From JBBTRN01 sp038065175 (GTDB taxonomy: Bacteria > Patescibacteriota > Doudnabacteria > UBA920): a stretch of 16,674 nt of DNA. The translations under genes were made by a program, and so were the position numbers. The notes under the pieces were generated by a model, which worked only from the letters and a program-made list of their open reading frames with translations, was not told where the DNA came from and made no database searches. The stretch lies in NCBI GenBank assembly GCA_038065175.1, contig JBBTRN010000033.1:1-16674 (forward strand), given 5' to 3'. Below are positions 12,489 through 16,674 of the stretch, piece after piece; within the stretch, counting starts at the first letter, position 1, and every line of letters begins with the position of its first letter.

Positions 12489-12637
12489 TGTCATTGCGAG
12501 GAGTCTACGACGAAGCAATCCGATCTAAAAGATCGTCCCGAATCAAATGAGGGATCTATACATAGATCGCTTCGGTCCTCGACTCTGAGGGACGAGCGGA
12601 ATCGCTCGGACTCGAATGAGGTGCACTCGCGATGACA
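12489..12637. repeat. REP-like 149-bp element between ROK and hydrolase genes
   Basis: TGTCATTGCGAG at the left end is mirrored at the right by CTCGCGATGACA, differing at one position of 12. Internal smaller palindromes such as GATCTAAAAGATC are present. It abuts the stop codon of the hydrolase gene. A partial relative lies at 14-55. No coding frame is convincing. Confidence 0.7.
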
Positions 12638-13633
12638 TTATTGATTATCTATCAATGTCTTTGCCCTTTCCCAAAACTCCCCATGCCCCTGCCCGCGCAT
12701 CCAATACCACCATTCCACTCCCCAAAAATACTGCTTTTTAAAACCTATTGCTCTGCCAACGGAAACCATATTTTCAAACTTTTCAAGGCTCATAGTCCTA
12801 AATTGCTCCTCTACGGGTGTATTAAGTATGCCCTTTGTTGTCCAGGGTTCGCCTTGCATTTCTATTATAACAAGCTCTTTTGAACCGTTCAATAACTTGA
12901 GCAAGCCGCCTTTTGCCCTGTAAAGCCAATACGGATTGTAATTTATCCAGTAGCGGTTAAACACGTCGGAAAAAACATAACGGTAAAGCGTGGTACCGAA
13001 CGCGTCCCCTCTTTTTCCCGCGCTAAACCAGGGCGACAGCTCCCCGCTGTCCGTAATTAAAACTGGCCTTACTGGATCCAGTTTTTTTACCAGCGCAATT
13101 TCCTTGTCCAGCAAATCCCGGTCAGGCTTGGGGCATTCGCCGAAACTCGACAAAAACGGTTCATTCTCCACCTGCCACATTTCTATTGCCGGGGAATTTT
13201 GGTACCTCAAAACCACAGTTTCAATATAAGACAGCAGTGCATTGTGCAAATTCGGCTTGTCTAATTCGTTTGTCCATTCCGGGTTATGGCATTCGGGCCA
13301 ACGGGGCAAACGGCTACCTAGAGCCAGCACCAATTTTGCCTTATGTTTTTCAGCCAAGGCTATTTGGTAATCCAGGTCAGTAAAAACATATTTATCCGGC
13401 TGTGGCTGCACCTGGTTCCAGTAAGCGCTGATTCTTATTTTTTTTATGTTTAGATCCTCCAGCATTTCCCGGTAGACTTGCCTCCAGTCTAAATTCAGGC
13501 TTTCTGCCTGCTGGGGGCTGAAAGTTACGCCGTAATCGATTTTTTCAGCCTTGGGCCCGGCAAAATAAGCCAGTAAACACAAACTAGCTATCACAATGGC
13601 AACAACAATCAATATTTTTCTTTTGATGCTCAT
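12638..13633 (-). CDS. Membrane-anchored clan GH-A glycoside hydrolase
   Basis: The 331-residue protein has one N-terminal membrane anchor (residues 6-25) followed by a (beta/alpha)8 domain facing outside. The acid/base motif is WQVENEP with Glu158. The likely nucleophile is Glu258 in LVIIEMQGEPW. RISAYWNQVQP near residue 68 is the beta-2 strand pattern of clan A. The exact family (GH5, GH39, GH42-like or other) cannot be set from motifs alone. It shares a 4-bp overlap with the permease gene upstream, so the two are coupled. With the GH1 enzyme and the ROK protein nearby it probably cleaves a beta-linked glycan or glycolipid at the cell surface. Confidence 0.82.
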   Translation of the reverse strand: MSIKRKILIVVAIVIASLCLLAYFAGPKAEKIDYGVTFSPQQAESLNLDWRQVYREMLEDLNIKKIRISAYWNQVQPQPDKYVFTDLDYQIALAEKHKAKLVLALGSRLPRWPECHNPEWTNELDKPNLHNALLSYIETVVLRYQNSPAIEMWQVENEPFLSSFGECPKPDRDLLDKEIALVKKLDPVRPVLITDSGELSPWFSAGKRGDAFGTTLYRYVFSDVFNRYWINYNPYWLYRAKGGLLKLLNGSKELVIIEMQGEPWTTKGILNTPVEEQFRTMSLEKFENMVSVGRAIGFKKQYFWGVEWWYWMRGQGHGEFWERAKTLIDNQ

Positions 13634-14511
13634 AAAAACAGGAAAAATGTGCCTAAAAATATCAAGACCAGCGCGCCGAGTTTTTGCAGTACAATATGGC
13701 GATTAACATCTTCTTCCAAAATATGCCTCAAGTGTTTGCTTAAAAACAAAACGCCAAAAAACAAAAACGCATACCTAAACCCCTGCAAAGAATTAATCAC
13801 CGAAATTTTGCCTGATACGAGCAGCCAGCTCAAAAAAATTAAATTTGCCCCGCCTATGGCTTGTTTTAATAAAAATAAGCCCGCGGTTCCGGCTTTATTT
13901 TTTACATGCTGGTGTTTTAAGGCTGTTGCCCTAAAAATCGGAATTAAGAGCAGTAAAACAAATATACCCGCGGCGCCAACCCTGTTCCACATAAAATGGT
14001 TTAAGGTATTTCCGTCCTGGGCCGCGTACTGCCAAAGGGCAAAATACGCGCTCCAAAGGAACGCGGAAAGAATTTTAACGGCAACATGCTTGCCCCAAAA
14101 CCCTTTGTTGTAAGAAATTAAAAGGGCTCCGGGGATTAGCAAACTTATTGCCGCGGCTTCATTCGCACTTAAAAGGTTTCTCCCGGTTACAAAGCTTATG
14201 GCCATGTCGAACACCGGGGCTATCCCAAAAATGAACGGGACAACTCTGGAAACTTCCCCCCAGGAGATGGCCTTAAAAAACACATATATAGCCAGTGAAA
14301 ACAACACGCCTGACAATACATCTAGGATTATAGACTTTACCGCAATACTCTCGTACACCCACGGCCAGGCCAAAACCACTAAAAGGCCCGTAACAACTGT
14401 CCAAAAAGCGTAGGATGCCGGTAAAATTTTGCGCCTGGAAATTAAAAACTTATCTAAGCCGTCTACGAGCGCGGCAAAAAAATAATGGAAGATTGTTAAA
14501 AAATAGATCAT
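13630..14511 (-). CDS. EamA/DMT-type permease
   Basis: This 293-residue protein has about ten membrane segments in two repeats of five, the arrangement of the drug/metabolite transporter (EamA) superfamily. The first repeat contains ALVDGLDKFLISR and AIYVFFKAISWGEVSRVVPF, resembling the ALxxGEASxxxP motif at the end of helix 4; the second contains the parallel ISVINSLQGFRYAFLFF. The substrate is unknown. It overlaps the hydrolase gene by 4 bp, suggesting transport of a sugar, glycoside or lipid-linked sugar related to that enzyme. The start lies just beside the inverted arm of the second GxxExxY unit. Confidence 0.82.
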   Translation of the reverse strand: MIYFLTIFHYFFAALVDGLDKFLISRRKILPASYAFWTVVTGLLVVLAWPWVYESIAVKSIILDVLSGVLFSLAIYVFFKAISWGEVSRVVPFIFGIAPVFDMAISFVTGRNLLSANEAAAISLLIPGALLISYNKGFWGKHVAVKILSAFLWSAYFALWQYAAQDGNTLNHFMWNRVGAAGIFVLLLLIPIFRATALKHQHVKNKAGTAGLFLLKQAIGGANLIFLSWLLVSGKISVINSLQGFRYAFLFFGVLFLSKHLRHILEEDVNRHIVLQKLGALVLIFLGTFFLFL

Positions 14512-14518
14512 ATCTTCT

Positions 14519-14554
14519 GCGAACTACGAACAAAATACGAAAATACGAACGCGA
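14519..14554. repeat. Left arm of GxxExxY unit II
   Basis: The arm consists of TACGAA words. CGAACTACGAAC (14520-14531) has an exact inverted copy at 14988-14999, and TACGAACG recurs as CGTTCGTA. The words are unrelated to the CAGAT words of unit I. Confidence 0.8.
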
Positions 14555-14557
14555 AAT

Positions 14558-14953
14558 CTATCTTATATTTACTATTCTTTTATATATGACTCCATTTTTC
14601 GTAAAATTTGCCAATATTCCTAACTGCAAACCAAAAACTTTCAGATATCCAAATAACTGATCAATATTTCTTTTTGAAAAGTTGTTGTTCTTTTTTATTT
14701 CCAAAATAATAACCCCATCTATAAGAAAATCAACAAAGTATGTACCGATTTTTTTACCTTTGTAAAAAATTGCTGTCGGTACTTGCTCTTGAAAAATTAT
14801 GCCAGCCTGAGTGAATTCTAATCGTATTGCTTTTTGATAATGCTTCTCCAATAAATCCGAACCGAGCTCTTTATAAACTTTAATAAGAATGCCAACAATA
14901 TCATATGAAAGCTTTGGAAACAGTATATCATGTCTTCTTAACTCGTTTTGCAT
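14558..14953 (-). CDS. GxxExxY family protein (PD-(D/E)XK nuclease-like), copy II
   Basis: The 131-residue protein matches the family closely: VYKELGSDLLEKHYQKAIRL at about residues 26-45, the EQVP strand, YKGKKIG, then Asp75 and ILEIKK with Glu85 and Lys87 as the presumed nuclease residues, a Gln99 to Tyr103 helix, and LQLGILANFTKNG. It is clearly diverged from copy I (8656-9036), so they are not recent duplicates. It lies between GH1 and permease genes of the same strand and is enclosed by inverted CGAAC-type arms that leave almost no other spacer. Nuclease activity is inferred only. Confidence 0.85.
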   Translation of the reverse strand: MQNELRRHDILFPKLSYDIVGILIKVYKELGSDLLEKHYQKAIRLEFTQAGIIFQEQVPTAIFYKGKKIGTYFVDFLIDGVIILEIKKNNNFSKRNIDQLFGYLKVFGLQLGILANFTKNGVIYKRIVNIR

Positions 14954-14964
14954 ATATCTTAATT

Positions 14965-15002
14965 GTTCGTTCGTATAGTTCGAAAAAGTTCGTAGTTCGT
15001 AG
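14965..15002. repeat. Right arm of GxxExxY unit II
   Basis: It contains GTTCGTAGTTCG (14988-14999), the exact reverse complement of 14520-14531, plus GTTCGTTCGTATAG. It fills the gap between the GxxExxY start and the GH1 stop. Confidence 0.8.
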
Positions 15003-15006
15003 AAAA

Positions 15007-16224
15007 TTAATACTTTAGGGTGTTGCTCCTACAAATCTCCGCGTATTTAATGGCGCTGTAGCGCACCCGGCGCTTTAATAAATCCTCCCTGTCTATTTCA
15101 ATTAGCCCAAATCTTGGCATAAAACCTTTTTCCCACTCAAAATTATCTATTAGCGACCAGTGTAAATAACCTCTTATGTCCGCGCCCTTTTCTATTGCCC
15201 GATGCAAATAAAATAAGTGGTCTTTTATGAATTTTTCGCGCTTTAAATCCCGCGCGTCAGCCAGGCCGTTTTCCGTAATATAAATTGGTTTTTTAAATTT
15301 CCTTAAATTTAAAAGCACCCTGCCCAGGCCTTCCGGGTGGATGCCACTGCCTAAGTCATCTGCGTTATGGTTGCTATGGCTTTTCCTCCTCCATCCGAAA
15401 AGGCCAATGTGATGATGGTAATAATAATTCACGCCTATGTAGTCGCAGGCGGCAATGGTTTTTCTTAAGATGTACTCATTGGCAATGTAATGTATTAATG
15501 AAGCAATAATGCCGGTAAAGATGTTTGCCGGGAGCAGGTCGGAAAGGTGGAAAGCCATACTAACGGGCTTATTGCCGAAAAAACGGATTTTTGGTGCAGA
15601 GAGGTTGTGGGCAAGAATTATATTGTTGACCGCTTTAACTGCAGAAAAAATACTCCGCTTTTGCGGCGGGAAAACACCGGTTAAGTAGCCCATTGCGGTG
15701 TAAATTTCCGGTTCATTGACAGTCAGCCAAAAATCCACATATTCATTTAGGCGCTTAGCCGCCACCTCCGCGTAACGGACAAAATATTTTACATTTTCTT
15801 TTTTCTCAAAAGCGCCCAATCTAGAAAACCATAAAGGATTGGTAAAATGATGCAAGGTGACAAAAGTTTTAAGGCCGTGGAATTTGGCGGACTGTAAAAC
15901 TTTTTCATAATGCTCCATGGCTTTCTCGTCAAAATATCCTTCCCTGGGCTCTATCCGCGCCCATTCGATGCTTAAGCGAGTAGCGTTGTGGCCAAGTTCT
16001 TTAGCCAAAGCAAAATCTTCATCGTACCTGTTATACGAATCGCAAGTTATGCCGCTTTTAAAATCTTCGGGGTCTAACCCCTTAGCCCTTAGCCCTTCCG
16101 CCCTTTTGAAGCTGTTTTCCCACGCCCACCAGTCACTGCTGGTATTATTCCCCTCTGTTTGGTGAGCACTCGTCCCCGCACCCCAAAGAAAACCTTCTGA
16201 AAATTTTAAAATTTGTCTTTGCAC
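15007..16224 (-). CDS. GH1 family beta-glucosidase-like hydrolase
   Basis: A 405-residue retaining glycosidase with all GH1 landmarks: FLWGAGTSAHQTEG at residues 12-25, the acid/base TVNEP with Glu171, the nucleophile ITENG with Glu318, and the glycone-binding HWSLIDNFEWEKGF at 355-368. Likely substrates are beta-glucosides or beta-galactosides; specificity is not readable. It lacks a signal peptide, so it is probably cytoplasmic. It is shorter than the usual 440-480 residues, with the central region trimmed. The start is a GTG at 16224 with no obvious Shine-Dalgarno; the conserved N-terminal strand begins only a few residues later, so there is no room for a much later start. It heads the minus-strand glycoside group. 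Confidence 0.93.
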   Translation of the reverse strand: MQRQILKFSEGFLWGAGTSAHQTEGNNTSSDWWAWENSFKRAEGLRAKGLDPEDFKSGITCDSYNRYDEDFALAKELGHNATRLSIEWARIEPREGYFDEKAMEHYEKVLQSAKFHGLKTFVTLHHFTNPLWFSRLGAFEKKENVKYFVRYAEVAAKRLNEYVDFWLTVNEPEIYTAMGYLTGVFPPQKRSIFSAVKAVNNIILAHNLSAPKIRFFGNKPVSMAFHLSDLLPANIFTGIIASLIHYIANEYILRKTIAACDYIGVNYYYHHHIGLFGWRRKSHSNHNADDLGSGIHPEGLGRVLLNLRKFKKPIYITENGLADARDLKREKFIKDHLFYLHRAIEKGADIRGYLHWSLIDNFEWEKGFMPRFGLIEIDREDLLKRRVRYSAIKYAEICRSNTLKY

Positions 16225-16270
16225 TTTTTGTTTCTATTGATAAATCTTAACAATATTATGACACAAAATC

Positions 16271-16299
16271 TTGAAAAGAACAAAAGAAAATGCTAAGAT
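16271..16299 (+). promoter_or_regulatory. Promoter of tRNA-Glu
   Basis: TTGAAA (16271-16276), a 17-bp spacer and TAAGAT (16294-16299), preceded by TG for an extended -10. The predicted start is near 16306, about 42 nt before the tRNA. Confidence 0.6.
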
Positions 16300-16347
16300 T
16301 TGTAAGACTTATAGGTTGGATAGGACTAATAAGTCATATAAAAACAC

Positions 16348-16422
16348 GGCGCTATCGTCTAATGGTTAGGACAGGTGGTTCTCATCCACCAAATCGGGGT
16401 TCGATTCCCCGTAGCGCTACCA
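16348..16422 (+). tRNA. tRNA-Glu (anticodon CTC), 3' CCA encoded
   Basis: The cloverleaf is complete. The acceptor GGCGCTA pairs with TAGCGCT (first pair G-U). The anticodon stem is GGTGG/CCACC with loop TTCTCAT, giving anticodon CTC for the GAG codon. The T arm is CGGGG-TTCGATT-CCCCG. The discriminator is A16419 and CCA is encoded at 16420-16422. The 3' half overlaps an antisense recombinase-like reading frame, as seen where elements integrate into tRNA genes. Confidence 0.95.
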
Positions 16423-16672
16423 CGACAGGATTCCGAGCGTAAAGTCGCTCGGTTTCTGTTTTAGATAAAGGTATTTCGCGCGGTTCGATTGAACTGTGAA
16501 TGAGCTTAACCTCGTGCGATAATTCCTGCATTAGCAAAATTGGTTTTTCCGTGGAAACATCAAGCAGTTTATCTTTTAAGCAGAGGTTCGAGCCTAAGTC
16601 CGCGAGTATGTCGTGCCGTGTTTCAATTCCTTCGTCTGCGAATTATATTTTAGCCTCCTCTGAAAACTTAAA
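16382..16672 (-). pseudogene. C-terminal remnant of a recombinase-like gene, interrupted and window-truncated
   Basis: On the minus strand, one frame runs from the window edge to a TGA at 16384-16382 with a single internal TAA at 16645-16643. Before it the frame reads FKFSEEAKI and after it FADEGIETRHDILADLGSNL, CLKDKLLDVSTEKP and further. The pattern of an FxFxExA helix, an ILxxLGSNLxLKD strand and a xxxKPxxLL end resembles, from memory, the C-termini of serine recombinases in candidate phyla bacteria. The last codons read antisense through the tRNA 3' half (GIEP from the T loop). The stop makes it a probable pseudogene; the rest lies beyond the window. Family assignment is moderate. Confidence 0.5.
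16433..16462 (+). terminator. Intrinsic terminator after tRNA-Glu
   Basis: CCGAGCG and CGCTCGG (16433-16439 and 16446-16452) form a 7-bp stem with a 6-base loop, followed by TTTCTGTTTT. It lies 10 bases after the CCA and also within the recombinase-like reading frame on the other strand. Confidence 0.7.
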
Positions 16673-16674
16673 CA

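Noticed and set aside
15917..16165. Plus-strand ORF of 82 codons opposite the GH1 gene
   Set aside because: It lies wholly antisense to a well-supported GH1 coding region and shows no protein-like features of its own.

Overview
The window looks like a chromosome segment from a bacterium of the Patescibacteria (candidate phyla radiation), most like Parcubacteria. This is an inference from short, tightly packed genes, several orphan membrane proteins, a degenerate serine-protease-like protein, GxxExxY proteins, and a recombinase tail running into a tRNA gene. TGA ends normal genes (for example the ROK gene), so the UGA-to-glycine recoding of Gracilibacteria and Absconditabacteria does not apply.

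Layout. (1) 119-6014, minus strand: a 3'-5' exonuclease, then lgt, an 8-TM protein, a catalytically dead membrane-anchored trypsin-like protein, rfbB, rfbA and a second 8-TM protein. Spacing is tight or overlapping, so this is probably one cell-envelope operon (lipoprotein modification plus dTDP-sugar synthesis). A promoter is visible before the exonuclease. A 168-bp MITE-like insertion sits exactly at the start codon of lgt and duplicated it. (2) 6015-6783: no sizeable protein gene. It holds two divergent promoters back to back; the minus-strand one feeds a region of about 545 nt full of hairpins that ends in a strong terminator. This is a candidate large structured RNA that I cannot assign to a known family. 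(3) 6784-11549, plus strand: aspS, a GxxExxY gene between inverted repeat arms, a YbaK-like aminoacyl-tRNA deacylase, scpA, a 77-aa membrane protein and scpB, ending at a perfect palindromic bidirectional terminator. (4) 11601-16224, minus strand: GH1 beta-glucosidase, a second GxxExxY gene with its own arms, a DMT-type permease, a membrane-anchored clan-A glycoside hydrolase, a ROK kinase and a tiny lipoprotein gene. This reads as a glycoside-processing unit converging on the same terminator. (5) 16271-16674: a promoter, tRNA-Glu(CTC) with encoded CCA, a terminator, and the C-terminal remnant of a recombinase-like gene running antisense into the tRNA, suggesting an integration site.

The most unusual aspect is the density of small palindromic or repeat-bounded insertions: a MITE with a 15-bp direct repeat, two GxxExxY genes with unrelated arms, a solo copy of one arm type, palindromes in frame inside lgt and the ybaK-like gene, twin palindromes before scpA, nested palindromes before scpB, and REP-like elements. 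All assignments come from reading the sequence; no database or folding program was run.
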